From: Intrasporangium oryzae NRRL B-24470
Lineage (GTDB): Bacteria > Actinomycetota > Actinomycetes > Actinomycetales > Dermatophilaceae
DNA: 64,000 nucleotides
Assembly (NCBI RefSeq): GCF_000576595.1
Contig: NZ_AWSA01000005.1
Location: 62,001 to 126,000, forward strand
Reading direction: 5' to 3'
Both the position numbers and the translations under genes were made by a program. Below are positions 1 to 8,111 of this stretch, in pieces (the stretch's first letter is position 1; the number at the start of each line of letters is the position of its first letter). The notes under the pieces were generated by a model. The model saw nothing but the letters and a program-made list of their open reading frames with translations. It was not told where the DNA came from and did not search any database.

Positions 1-339
1 ACGATCGACGACTACCTCGACCGGCTCGGGCCTGAGCAGCGGGCGCCACTCCAGCGGGTCGTCGACGTCGCGCGACGAATCGCCCCGGACGCCGAGGAGG
101 GCACGAGCTACGGCATGCCGGCACTGCGTCTCGGCGGGCGCCCGCTCATCGGCATCACGGCATCGGCCCAGCATCTGTCCGTCTTCCCGTTCAGCCCTGC
201 GGTCGTCGAGGCCGTCGCGCCAGACCTCCCGGGCTTCTCGTTGAGCAAGGGGACGATCCGCTTCACCGCCGAGCAGCCCGTCCCCGACGCGGTCGTCGAG
301 CGGCTCGTCACCCTGCGCCGGGCCGAGCTCGAGGGCTGA
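1..339 (+). CDS. DUF1801-domain protein, 3' part
   Basis: The reading frame is open from base 1, so the start lies upstream of the window; 112 codons are visible. The residues around 35-75 (EGTSYGMPALRLGGRPLIG, then HLSVFPFSP and LSKGTIRF) match the pattern of DUF1801/YdhG-like small alpha/beta proteins, a family linked in some bacteria to iron handling but mostly uncharacterised. The C-terminal end overlaps the 3' end of the convergent vanX-like gene by about 32 bases. Function beyond the family is not inferable here. Confidence 0.75.
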   Translation, partial: TIDDYLDRLGPEQRAPLQRVVDVARRIAPDAEEGTSYGMPALRLGGRPLIGITASAQHLSVFPFSPAVVEAVAPDLPGFSLSKGTIRFTAEQPVPDAVVERLVTLRRAELEG

Positions 340-1069
340 GCGCCGCGGAGCGGTCCGCGACAGGCCCGTGGATCGCGAACGGGCTGCGGGTCACGTGGGC
401 CCAGTAGCGGTCGCCGAACGACCAGTGCCACCACTCCGTCGGGTAGTTGACGAGGCCGGCCCGCCCCAGGGCGCGCGCCAGCGTGGCGCGAAGCAGGCGT
501 GCGGTGGGGGTGATTCCAGGCGCGTCGAAGTAGCACGCGCCGGCGCTCTCCTCAGGGGTCGCGTCGATAGGGGTGCCCAGGTCGAGGGCCTCACCGTCGT
601 AGTCGACGAGCGTGAGGTCGACGGCCGCGCCGGACACGTGCGGCGCCGTGGCGGGCGGTGCGACGAACCGGCTGGCCAGCCGGTCGAGCTCCGCCGGGTC
701 GAGTCCGGAGCGCTCGGCGGCGATCCGGGACCGGTATGCCGCGTGGATCGTCCGCTGCACGATCAGCGGCCGCAGGCCCTCGACGACGAGCAGTCGCAGC
801 CCGTCGGGGAGGAGAGCGTCGGCCTCGCCGAGGCGCTCGGCCAGCGTGCGCCGCACGAGCCGGTGCGTCCTCATGCCCGGAGCCGCGGCCGGAGGCGCCG
901 ATGACGCGGGCAGGGCAAGCCCGGGCGGCAGCGCGGGCGACGCCTGTCGAACCCGTACCCCGACCGCGGTGAGGTCGACGAGCTCGGACCCGTCCTCCAC
1001 CACGGGGATGCCGGTGACGAGCGGGTCGGTCAGCAGGGTCGGCCCCACGACCGTGACCGGGGCGCTCAT
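308..1069 (-). CDS. VanX-like D-Ala-D-Ala dipeptidase
   Basis: A 253-residue peptidase M15D-type protein. The metal and catalytic residues of VanX can be placed: Arg100 (EGLRP), His144 and Asp151 with the family's seven-residue spacing (PHVSGAAVDLTL), Glu212 and His215 (PTEWWHW). The family hydrolyses D-Ala-D-Ala, either to remove the vancomycin target or to recycle D-Ala. No signal peptide is obvious, so a cytoplasmic enzyme is likely. The ATG start overlaps the ddl stop by four bases (ATGA), so it is probably translationally coupled as third gene of alr-ddl-vanX. An aminopeptidase with wider specificity is possible; the zinc-site match is strong, the exact substrate is inferred. Confidence 0.85.
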   Translation of the reverse strand: MSAPVTVVGPTLLTDPLVTGIPVVEDGSELVDLTAVGVRVRQASPALPPGLALPASSAPPAAAPGMRTHRLVRRTLAERLGEADALLPDGLRLLVVEGLRPLIVQRTIHAAYRSRIAAERSGLDPAELDRLASRFVAPPATAPHVSGAAVDLTLVDYDGEALDLGTPIDATPEESAGACYFDAPGITPTARLLRATLARALGRAGLVNYPTEWWHWSFGDRYWAHVTRSPFAIHGPVADRSAALSPRARPGAG

Positions 1070-2226
1070 CGACCCGCACCCGTAGAGGTCGAGCCGACGC
1101 ACTGCCGGACGGCGGTCCGGACGAGCACGTCCACGAGCTCGGGGTAGGACATGCCGGCCCCTGCCCACATCCGCGGGAACTGCGATGCCGGCGTGAAGCC
1201 AGGGAACGTGTTGACCTCGTTGAGGACCGGCCCGCCCACACTCACGAGGAAGTCGACGCGCGCGAGGCCCCGGCAGCCGAGGGCGCGATAGGCCGTCACC
1301 GCGAGCCGCTCGAGCTGCGCCGTCAGCTCCGGCGCGATCGGGGCGGGCACCGTGAACCGTGTCGCCGTGCTCGCGTACTTGGCGGCCGCGGTGAAGAACG
1401 GCTCGTCGGGGTCGCTGTCGACGAGCAGTGACGGGCCGCAGCGCACCTGCCCGTCGGGCAGCTCGAGCACCGGGACGTCGACCTCGATGCCGGCCACCTC
1501 CGCCTCGACCAGCACGGCGTCGGTCGCCACGTCGAGCGCCGTCGCAAGGGCCTCCGCGAGCGCTGCTCGCGCCGCCGTCGTCGTCGGCGCCGCCGTGGTC
1601 GCCGAAGCCGTTGCCGCCGCCGCCGCAGCACCGGCACCCGTGCGCGCCCGCCCGACGGCTGCCTCGGGGCCGGGGACCTCGGGCCAGGTCTGCCCGGGCC
1701 AGGCGTCGACCCGGGTGACCCCCACGCTCGACCCGCCGTGCACGGGCTTGACGAAGAGCGGGCCGGTGAGCCCCACGCCGACCAGGTCCTCGACGAGCCG
1801 GTCGAGCTCGGTCACCGAGCGCGTGGCCTCCAGAGCGCGTTCGGCCGGCACGGGCAGCCCCGCTGCGACGGGCACGCCGGCCGCAGCGACGACGAGCTTG
1901 GTGAGCTGCTTGTCGAGGCAGACGGCGCTCGCCGCCACGGGGGAACCGACGTAGGGCACGTCGAGCATCTCGAGGAAGCCCTGCACGGTGCCGTCCTCGC
2001 CGCGCAGGCCGTGGAGCGCGGGCACGGCGACGTCGCAGCCGAGCAGCGTGTCGACGGCGACGAGCCGGCCAGAGCCTGTTGGGGTGTGCCACTCTCCCGA
2101 GCGGTCGATGAGGACGGGGACCACCTCGTGACCCGCCCGTCGCAGTCCGTCGGCAATGCCCTCGCCGCTCGCGACGGACACGTCGTGCTCGCTGCTCGTG
2201 CCCCCGTGGATGACGGCGACTCTCAT
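1066..2226 (-). CDS. ddl: D-alanine--D-alanine ligase
   Basis: A 386-residue ATP-grasp ligase joining two D-alanines for peptidoglycan precursors. Visible signatures are the N-terminal HGGTSSEHDVSV, VPALHGLRGEDGTVQG, the ATP-grasp FVKPVHGGSSVGV, ARVDFLV, and the C-terminal NEVNTFPGFTPASQFPRMW. The omega-loop region carries AAKY, closer to the KY-containing loop of D-Ala-D-Ala enzymes than to the His-containing loop of VanA-type D-Ala-D-Lac ligases. Unusual is an insertion of roughly 40 residues, rich in Ala and Thr, between the two ATP-grasp lobes (about residues 195-235). Start and stop both overlap neighbours by four bases (alr upstream, vanX-like downstream). Another ddl elsewhere in the genome is possible. 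Confidence 0.92.
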   Translation of the reverse strand: MRVAVIHGGTSSEHDVSVASGEGIADGLRRAGHEVVPVLIDRSGEWHTPTGSGRLVAVDTLLGCDVAVPALHGLRGEDGTVQGFLEMLDVPYVGSPVAASAVCLDKQLTKLVVAAAGVPVAAGLPVPAERALEATRSVTELDRLVEDLVGVGLTGPLFVKPVHGGSSVGVTRVDAWPGQTWPEVPGPEAAVGRARTGAGAAAAAATASATTAAPTTTAARAALAEALATALDVATDAVLVEAEVAGIEVDVPVLELPDGQVRCGPSLLVDSDPDEPFFTAAAKYASTATRFTVPAPIAPELTAQLERLAVTAYRALGCRGLARVDFLVSVGGPVLNEVNTFPGFTPASQFPRMWAGAGMSYPELVDVLVRTAVRQCVGSTSTGAGR

Positions 2227-3413
2227 GGTTGCTCCCTTCCAGAGCGGCTCGCGTCGGCCACCCCTGTGGTGCCGACGTGCCGGCGCGCGACCCGCGCGCC
2301 GATCCCGGTGTAGATCTCGTGCTCGTTGGTGCCCGCCCAGGTGGCCCAGTCGCGGGCAGTGGGCTCGCCGCGGCCGCCGGGGCCGAGGACGATCACCTCC
2401 GTGCCCACGGCGACGGGCTCGGGACCGATGTCGGCGACGACCTGGTCCATGCAGACGCGCCCGATGAGGGGCACGCGGCGACCGCCGACCCAGACGCTCG
2501 CGCGGCCCGTGGCGGCGCGCGGCACGCCATCGGCGAAGCCGAGCGGCACCAGCGCCAGCTGAGTCTCGCGCGTCGTCCGACCCACGTGGTCGTAACCCAC
2601 GCCTCTCCCCGCGGCGACCTGACGGACCTGCACGACCTGGCTGCGGAGCGCCAACGCGGGGCGCAGCCCCTCCCCGATGCCGTAGAGGCCCGCCCCGACC
2701 CGGACGAGGTCGTATGCCGTGTGACGCGCGTTGGCCTGCACTGCCGCGGTGTTCGCGAGGTGCACGACGTCGGGCCGCAGGCCGGCCGTGCGGGCGAGGT
2801 CGACGCTGACGCGGAACATCAACAGCTGTCGGTGGGTGGCGACCGCATCCGGCTCGCCTCCGTGCGAGAGGTGGGACCACACGCCCACAACGCGGATCCG
2901 GCTCGCCCGTTCGAGGTCGGCGGCCGTCGTGACGAGCCGAGACCAGTCCTCGCCGGGGCACCCGCTGCGGTGCAGCCCGGTGTCGAGCTTGAGGTGCACG
3001 CGGGGAGCTCCAGCGACCCGGGCGACGGCAGCGAGGTCGGCGGGGCTGCTCACCGACAGGTCCACCCCGGCGGCGACCGCTTCTGCGGCGCGTGCCGGGT
3101 CGAAGAGCCAGGCGAGGGTGGGGGCGTCGATGCCGGCGTGGCGCAGCTCGAGCGCCTCGCCGATCCGGGTCACGCCGAGCCAGGTCGCGCCCGCCGCGAG
3201 GCAGGTTCGGGCGACCGGCACCGCGCCGTGCCCGAATGCGTCGGCCTTGACGACGGCCATCAGGCCGGTGCCCGCGGCGGTGCGCAGGGTGCGGACGTTC
3301 GCTGCAACGGCATCGTGGTCGACGACCGCCTCGGCGAGCTCGCCTGCCAGAGGGGCGAACCCATGGCGTGCGAATCCCATTGCCGCTGTGGTCGACTCGC
3401 GTGTCTCGAACAT
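2223..3413 (-). CDS. alr: alanine racemase
   Basis: A 396-residue fold-III PLP enzyme that converts L-Ala to D-Ala for the adjacent ligase. The PLP lysine sits in VVKADAFGHG near residue 57, the substrate-side region in HLKLDTGLHRSG, the catalytic tyrosine in GVGYDHVGRT, and the conserved RVCMDQ near the C-terminal beta domain. It is the first gene of alr-ddl-vanX; its TGA overlaps the ddl ATG by four bases. About 60 bases upstream of the start lies a perfect 16-bp palindrome that also precedes the neighbouring kinase gene, so regulation by that two-component system is plausible. The first ~15 residues are poorly typical, and the ATG a few codons in is an alternative start. Confidence 0.93.
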   Translation of the reverse strand: MFETRESTTAAMGFARHGFAPLAGELAEAVVDHDAVAANVRTLRTAAGTGLMAVVKADAFGHGAVPVARTCLAAGATWLGVTRIGEALELRHAGIDAPTLAWLFDPARAAEAVAAGVDLSVSSPADLAAVARVAGAPRVHLKLDTGLHRSGCPGEDWSRLVTTAADLERASRIRVVGVWSHLSHGGEPDAVATHRQLLMFRVSVDLARTAGLRPDVVHLANTAAVQANARHTAYDLVRVGAGLYGIGEGLRPALALRSQVVQVRQVAAGRGVGYDHVGRTTRETQLALVPLGFADGVPRAATGRASVWVGGRRVPLIGRVCMDQVVADIGPEPVAVGTEVIVLGPGGRGEPTARDWATWAGTNEHEIYTGIGARVARRHVGTTGVADASRSGREQP

Positions 3414-3472
3414 GCCTCGACGTTAGGAGCGCGAGCCCACCCACCACATCCGGCCGTGGACCGAGCTGCACG

Positions 3473-3488
3473 TCCTCCCGCGGGAGGA
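3473..3488. promoter_or_regulatory. 16-bp palindrome upstream of alr (candidate operator)
   Basis: TCCTCCCGCGGGAGGA is a perfect inverted repeat 59 bases upstream of the alr ATG, in the gap between alr and the response regulator gene. A copy with one mismatch lies 34 bases upstream of the kinase gene at 5597-5612. Sharing between the two operons points to the adjacent NarL-type regulator as the binder; this is inference. Confidence 0.55.
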
Positions 3489-3571
3489 GGCCTCACGCCG
3501 TCGGGAGGACGCGCGCCTCGGCCGGCCTTGCGGCCCCGTCGTCACCGCCGGGGAAGGCCCAGTCGATCCGG

Positions 3572-4225
3572 TCAGGGCAGCGCGACGGCACCGGTCTGGT
3601 AGGCGAGGACGACGAGAGCGACGCGGTCGCGGACCCCGGTCTTGGCGAGGATGTGCCCGACGTGCGTCTTGACCGTGGTCTCGGAGACGAAGAGCGCCTC
3701 GGCGATCTCGGCGTTCGTCAGGCCGTTCGCGATGGCGATCCACACCTCGCGCTCACGGCCCGTCAGCGCCGCCGTGCGGTCGAGGAGCGCGGGAGCGACG
3801 GGGGCCGTTCGGACGTACGTCTCGACGAGCCGGCGCGTCGTCGACGGTGCGATGACGGCGTCGCCGGCGTGAACCGTGCGGATCGCGGCCAGCAGGTCCT
3901 CCGGTGGCGCGTCCTTGAGCAGGAAGCCCGAGGCCCCGGCGCGCAGGGCGGTGAAGGCGTACTCGTCGAGGTCGAACGTCGTGAGGACGACCACCTTCGC
4001 GGCGCAGTGGCGGTCGGCGATGTGCCTCGTGGCCTCGATGCCGTCCATCCGGGGCATGCGGACATCCATGAGCACGACGTCGGCCGGGACCGTGGCGAGG
4101 GTGTCGAGGCAGTCCCGCCCATCGGAGCACTCCGCCACGACCGTGAGGTCGGGCTGCGAGCGCACGAGCATGGCGAACCCGGCTCGGACGAGCGACTGGT
4201 CGTCGACGATCATCACGCGGATCAT
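3572..4225 (-). CDS. NarL/LuxR-type response regulator
   Basis: 217 residues. The receiver domain (1-120) has the acidic pair at Asp8/Asp9, the phosphoacceptor Asp54 in VVLMDVRMPRMDG, and the conserved Lys in FLLKDAPP. The C-terminal LuxR-type HTH (about 150-207) is recognisable in LTGREREVWIAIANGLTNA and ETTVKTHVGHILAKTGVRDR. The start chosen is the ATG that overlaps the kinase TGA by four bases, so kinase and regulator are one operon. It should bind DNA as a dimer after phosphorylation. The duplicated palindromes at 3473 and 5597 are the obvious candidate sites: one before its own operon, one before alr-ddl-vanX. Confidence 0.93.
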   Translation of the reverse strand: MIRVMIVDDQSLVRAGFAMLVRSQPDLTVVAECSDGRDCLDTLATVPADVVLMDVRMPRMDGIEATRHIADRHCAAKVVVLTTFDLDEYAFTALRAGASGFLLKDAPPEDLLAAIRTVHAGDAVIAPSTTRRLVETYVRTAPVAPALLDRTAALTGREREVWIAIANGLTNAEIAEALFVSETTVKTHVGHILAKTGVRDRVALVVLAYQTGAVALP

Positions 4226-5562
4226 CGGGTGGCCCCGATCGGGCGGGTTGCGTCGGATGCCGTTCGCGGCAGCGTGGCGACGACGCGGAAGCCGCCGCGC
4301 GGGTCGGGACCGGTGACGAGGGAGCCCCCGAGCATGTCGACCCGTTCGGCCATGCCGCGCAGGCCGTGCCCCTCGGCGCCGAGGGCGCCCGCGGCCCGGC
4401 CGGCGCCGTCGTCGACGATCTCGACGACGACGCGCCTGGGGTGGATCGTGACCGTGACCCAGGCGGTCGCCTCGTCGCCCGCGTGTTTCATGACGTTGGT
4501 CAGCGCCTCCTGGACGATCCGGTATGCCGTCAGGCCGGTCGCGGTGCCCGCGTCGCCCTCGGCGCCCGTCGGCGGCTCCCCGTCGAACCGGAGGTGCACC
4601 CGTCGCCCGCTGTCGGTGAGGCGCGTGACGAGCGTCTCGATGTCGGCGAAGCCCGGCTGCGGGGCGTCGGGAACCGCGGACTCGTCGTCGCGCAGCACCC
4701 CGAGCAGGCGGCGCATCTCCGCGAGGGAGGACCGTCCGGTCGCGGCGATCGTCGCGAGGGCGTTCGTCGCGGCGTCGGGGTCGGAGGCGGCAGCGAAGCG
4801 CGCGCCGTCGGCCTGCACGATCATCACCGAGAGCCCGTGCGCGACGACGTCGTGCATCTCGCGGGCGATCCGCTGCCGGTCGGCCAACGCGTCCGCCCGG
4901 CTCACGGCGGCCCGCTCGGCCAGCTGGTGGGCGGCGGACTCGGCCGCGTGCGTCGCGGACTCGCGCTGCAGCGCGCGCCGCTCGCGCGCCGCTCGGACCT
5001 GGTCGGCGACCGCCCAGGTGAGCACGACCACGGCGGCACTGTTGAAGAGGAAGACCGCCACCCGGTCGGTGAGGAAGATCTCGAGCGGCGGCAGGAAGTA
5101 GCCGTAGCGCACGAAGAGGAGCCCGGTCGCGAGACCGAGCGAGCCCAGGGCCGCCGTCAGCGCCCAGAGCCCGCTGCGCCGGTCGGTCCACAGGGTCACG
5201 CCGAATAGGGCGACGAGCCCGAGGAGCACGGTGGGCAGGCCGAGCATGGCGCCCACGGCATACAGCAGGAAGGCCAGGACTCCGCAGGCGACGAAGGTGG
5301 AGCGTGGGAACCGGGGGAGCAGCAGCAGCACGAGCGCTCCGAGGCCGATACCGACGTAGCCGAGGAAGGCGGGCTGCTCCTTGACGTTGACCCACCACGC
5401 GTTGGCCCCGGCGGCGACGGTGATCGAGGCGACGAAGTAGAGCAGCGCGATGATCGCGCCGACACGGTCGACCAGCGGTCGGTGCGTGGCGGCGGGGGGA
5501 CCGTACGGCGCCGGGACGCCGTCGGGCGTGGCCGGTACGGGGAGGTCGGGCCGGGCGGTCAC
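4222..5562 (-). CDS. DesK/NarX-type sensor histidine kinase
   Basis: 446 residues. An N-terminal membrane region of about five to six hydrophobic helices (residues ~33-187) has short loops and no large extracellular domain, so it probably senses a membrane or cell-wall condition. A short coiled segment (190-230) leads to the HisKA_3 dimerisation motif with phospho-His237 (REMHDVVAHGLSVM). The HATPase domain shows TAYRIVQEALTNVMKHA, VVVEIVDDGAG and GHGLRGMAERV. It is the first gene of the kinase/regulator operon. A near-palindrome TCCTCCTGCGGGAGGA lies 34 bases before the ATG. The ligand is unknown; linkage to D-Ala-D-Ala genes suggests envelope stress. Confidence 0.92.
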   Translation of the reverse strand: MTARPDLPVPATPDGVPAPYGPPAATHRPLVDRVGAIIALLYFVASITVAAGANAWWVNVKEQPAFLGYVGIGLGALVLLLLPRFPRSTFVACGVLAFLLYAVGAMLGLPTVLLGLVALFGVTLWTDRRSGLWALTAALGSLGLATGLLFVRYGYFLPPLEIFLTDRVAVFLFNSAAVVVLTWAVADQVRAARERRALQRESATHAAESAAHQLAERAAVSRADALADRQRIAREMHDVVAHGLSVMIVQADGARFAAASDPDAATNALATIAATGRSSLAEMRRLLGVLRDDESAVPDAPQPGFADIETLVTRLTDSGRRVHLRFDGEPPTGAEGDAGTATGLTAYRIVQEALTNVMKHAGDEATAWVTVTIHPRRVVVEIVDDGAGRAAGALGAEGHGLRGMAERVDMLGGSLVTGPDPRGGFRVVATLPRTASDATRPIGATR

Positions 5563-5596
5563 GCGAGCACACTAGCCATGGGCACGGCGTACAGGA

Positions 5597-5612
5597 TCCT
5601 CCTGCGGGAGGA
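5597..5612. promoter_or_regulatory. 16-bp near-palindrome upstream of the sensor kinase (candidate operator)
   Basis: TCCTCCTGCGGGAGGA differs from the alr-side site at 3473-3488 by one base. It sits 34 bases upstream of the kinase ATG, fitting autoregulation by the response regulator. Confidence 0.55.
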
Positions 5613-5683
5613 GACGCGGGGGCCGGGCGTGCGGTCGATCCGTGAGCGGCCGGCGCGATTTCAGGGAACTGGCCCGCGTGGCG

Positions 5684-5694
5684 TAGTCTTGATC
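5684..5694 (+). promoter_or_regulatory. -10 region of the infA ribosomal operon promoter
   Basis: TAGTCTTGATC starts with a plausible -10 hexamer (TAGTCT) 114 bases before infA. The same block, TAGACTTGATC, recurs in the rplM-rpsI promoter at 29027-29037. The -35 element here is weak, and the call rests mainly on the shared sequence. Confidence 0.4.
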
Positions 5695-5797
5695 CTTGGG
5701 TGTCGTGTGTCCGGCACCTGATGCACTCATGCACGACCAGACACGCCCCCAAGGTCGGCCCACTCCGGGTCGGCCGCCACATGGATTGACGGAGGAT

Positions 5798-6019
5798 ATG
5801 GCCAAGAAGGACGGTGTCATCGAGATCGAGGGCACGATCGTCGAGGCTCTCCCGAACGCGATGTTCCGGGTCGAGCTCACCAACGGTCACAAGGTTCTCG
5901 CGCACATCTCGGGCAAGATGCGTCAGCACTACATCCGGATCCTCCCCGAGGACCGAGTCGTCGTCGAGCTCTCGCCCTATGACCTGACCCGCGGTCGGAT
6001 CGTCTTCCGCTACCGCTGA
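5798..6019 (+). CDS. infA: translation initiation factor IF-1
   Basis: 73 residues, the normal length for IF-1, beginning [18 protein letters not shown] and ending in RIVFRYR. The single OB-fold binds the 30S A site during initiation. The ATG follows a clear GGAGG seven bases upstream, which decides this start over upstream in-frame codons. It is the first gene of the alpha-operon block infA-rpmJ-rpsM-rpsK-rpsD-rpoA-rplQ. Confidence 0.98.
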   Translation: MAKKDGVIEIEGTIVEALPNAMFRVELTNGHKVLAHISGKMRQHYIRILPEDRVVVELSPYDLTRGRIVFRYR

Positions 6020-6149
6020 GTGCCCGCGCTGCCGGCCCGCCCGGCAGCACGAGCCCCAGCGTCCACCCAACGATGACCAACCAGCACCCGATCGTCGCAG
6101 GCCCAGCCGGCCCGCGGGGATGGGCGCGCGATCTGAAGACAGCAGGCAG

Positions 6150-6263
6150 ATGAAGGTTCAGCCGAGCGTCAAGAAGATCTGCGACAAGTGCAAGGTGATC
6201 CGCCGCAACGGGCGGGTCATGGTGATCTGCGAGAACCTGCGCCACAAGCAGCGCCAGGGCTGA
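6150..6263 (+). CDS. rpmJ: 50S ribosomal protein L36
   Basis: A 37-residue protein, [17 protein letters not shown] at the N-terminus and [10 protein letters not shown] at the end, the standard L36 length. It is the zinc-binding type: Cys11, Cys14, Cys27 and His32 form the ribbon. It lies between infA and rpsM, its usual place, with an untranslated stretch of 217 bases before rpsM. Confidence 0.98.
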   Translation: MKVQPSVKKICDKCKVIRRNGRVMVICENLRHKQRQG

Positions 6264-6480
6264 GCAGAGCTCCAACCTCGCCGTCGACAGACTTCGACAG
6301 CACGCCACACGAGTAACTCAGCAGCACCCGGCCCCTGGGACCGACGGCTCATGGAGCCGCCCAGGATGTCACCCCCGGCACGGAGGCCGGGGACCGGTGG
6401 CCGCCCGCCGAACGGGCCGGCCGTGAAACCGGACCGGTGACTGCTCCAGACCTCCGCGAAACAGAAAGAGACAGACCAAC

Positions 6481-6855
6481 ATGGCTCGTCTTGTTGGAGT
6501 CGACCTTCCGCGCGAGAAGCGCGTCGAGGTCGCCCTGACCTACATCTTCGGTGTGGGTCGCACCCGTTCCAAGGAGGCGCTGGCTGCGACCGGCGTCGAC
6601 CCCAACACCCGCGTCAAGGATCTCGGTGAGACCGAGCTCGTTGCGCTTCGTGACTTCCTCGAGGGCAACTACCGCCTCGAGGGTGACCTGCGCCGTGAGG
6701 TCCAGGCCGACATCCGCCGCAAGGTCGAGATCGGTTCCTACGAGGGTCTTCGTCACCGTCGTGGTCTCCCGGTCCGCGGTCAGCGCACCAAGACCAACGC
6801 GCGCACCCGCAAGGGCCCGAAGCGCACCGTGGCCGGCAAGAAGAAGGCCAAGTGA
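6481..6855 (+). CDS. rpsM: 30S ribosomal protein S13
   Basis: 124 residues, starting [20 protein letters not shown] and ending in the basic tail [15 protein letters not shown] typical of S13, which binds the head of the 30S subunit and contacts the P-site tRNA. The start follows AAAGAGACAG; the gene is followed 56 bases later by rpsK. Length and order match the actinobacterial alpha operon. Confidence 0.98.
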   Translation: MARLVGVDLPREKRVEVALTYIFGVGRTRSKEALAATGVDPNTRVKDLGETELVALRDFLEGNYRLEGDLRREVQADIRRKVEIGSYEGLRHRRGLPVRGQRTKTNARTRKGPKRTVAGKKKAK

Positions 6856-6911
6856 TCCATCGCCTCGGCGATCGCGATCCTCACCGAATTTCGTTCTGAC
6901 GTAGGAGAAAC

Positions 6912-7307
6912 ATGCCTCCCAAGGCTCGTGTGACGAAGGTTCGTCGCAAGGAAAAGAAGAACGTTGCCCACGGGCACGCTCACATCAAGAGCACGTTCAA
7001 CAACACCATCATCTCGATCACCGACCCCACCGGCGCCGTGATCTCGTGGGCCTCCGCCGGCCAGGTCGGCTTCAAGGGCTCGCGCAAGTCCACCCCGTTC
7101 GCCGCCCAGATGGCTGCCGAGGCTGCTGCCCGCCGCGCCATGGAGCACGGCATGCGCAAGGTCGACGTCTTCGTCAAGGGCCCGGGCTCGGGCCGCGAGA
7201 CGGCGATCCGCTCGCTCACCGCCACCGGCCTCGAGGTCGGCGCGATCAGCGACGTCACGCCCACGCCGCACAACGGTGTCCGTCCGCCCAAGCGCCGTCG
7301 CGTTTGA
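6912..7307 (+). CDS. rpsK: 30S ribosomal protein S11
   Basis: 131 residues. Recognisable S11 core: [35 protein letters not shown], and the C-terminal [18 protein letters not shown]. It forms part of the 30S platform near the mRNA exit. A GTAGGAG Shine-Dalgarno lies just upstream of the ATG; rpsD follows after 32 bases. Confidence 0.98.
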   Translation: MPPKARVTKVRRKEKKNVAHGHAHIKSTFNNTIISITDPTGAVISWASAGQVGFKGSRKSTPFAAQMAAEAAARRAMEHGMRKVDVFVKGPGSGRETAIRSLTATGLEVGAISDVTPTPHNGVRPPKRRRV

Positions 7308-7339
7308 TCAGGCCCGAGACCAGGAAGAGTAGATAAGTC

Positions 7340-7948
7340 ATGGCTCGTTACACCGGCCCGATCACCAAGAAGTCCCGCCGCCTCAAGATGGACCTCGTCG
7401 GCGGCGACAAGAACTTCGAGCTCCGTCCCTTCCCGCCGGGCCAGCACGGCCGTCGCCGGATCCAGGAGAAGGAGTACCTGACCCAGCTCCAGGAGAAGCA
7501 GCGCGCCCGCTTCGCCTACGGCGTCATGGAGAAGCAGTTCGTCCGTTACTACAAGGAGGCTGCCAAGCGCCCCGGCAAGACCGGTGAGAACCTCCTGACG
7601 ATCCTCGAGTCGCGCCTCGACAACGTGATCTACCGCGCCGGCCTCGCCCGCACGCGCCGTCACGCCCGTCAGCTCGTGACGCACGGTCACTTCGAGGTCA
7701 ACGGCGTCCGCGTCGACGTCCCGTCCTACCGCGTCGAGCAGTACGACATCATCACGATCCGCAAGCAGTCCGTCGAGACCTTCCCGTTCGAGCTGGCCCG
7801 CCAGACGTACGGCGAGCGTCCCGTCCCGGCCTGGATGCAGGTCGTCCCGGGCTCGCTGCAGATCCTCATCCACCAGCTCCCGGTTCGCGCGCAGATCGAC
7901 TCGCAGCTGACCGAGCAGCTGATCGTCGAGCTCTACTCGAAGAACTGA
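7340..7948 (+). CDS. rpsD: 30S ribosomal protein S4
   Basis: 202 residues with the S4 N-terminal domain (FELRPFPPGQHGRRR) and the central S4 RNA-binding fold (LDNVIYRAGLARTRRHARQLVTHGHFEVNG). It is the non-zinc form, lacking the N-terminal Cys ligands. S4 nucleates 30S assembly. A strong hairpin lies only 16 bases after its stop, before rpoA. Confidence 0.98.
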   Translation: MARYTGPITKKSRRLKMDLVGGDKNFELRPFPPGQHGRRRIQEKEYLTQLQEKQRARFAYGVMEKQFVRYYKEAAKRPGKTGENLLTILESRLDNVIYRAGLARTRRHARQLVTHGHFEVNGVRVDVPSYRVEQYDIITIRKQSVETFPFELARQTYGERPVPAWMQVVPGSLQILIHQLPVRAQIDSQLTEQLIVELYSKN

Positions 7949-7963
7949 CCACCCACGTGGTGC

Positions 7964-7997
7964 CCGTATGCCGCTGAGCCCGCTCAGCGGCATACGG
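7964..7997. terminator. perfect hairpin between rpsD and rpoA
   Basis: Two 16-base arms (CCGTATGCCGCTGAGC and its exact complement) are separated by two bases, starting 16 bases after the rpsD stop. No T-tract follows. Each arm carries one copy of the window-wide octamer CGGCATAC/GTATGCCG. It could be an attenuator or processing site setting rpoA levels apart from the ribosomal proteins, or simply an inverted pair of the octamer. Confidence 0.6.
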
Positions 7998-8111
7998 ACT
8001 CAGTTCGCTTGGGGCCGGGGTCGCAGACAGAGCCGACCCCGGCCGCCCGGAGCCAGTCCGGGCAGTTTCATGAGGCGTCAAATAGCGGTCGCCCATGGGA
8101 AGGAATGAACA

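Noticed and set aside
1500-1640. Frameshift or assembly error in ddl
   Set aside because: The frame stays open through the Ala-rich stretch and both flanking ATP-grasp parts are in the same frame.
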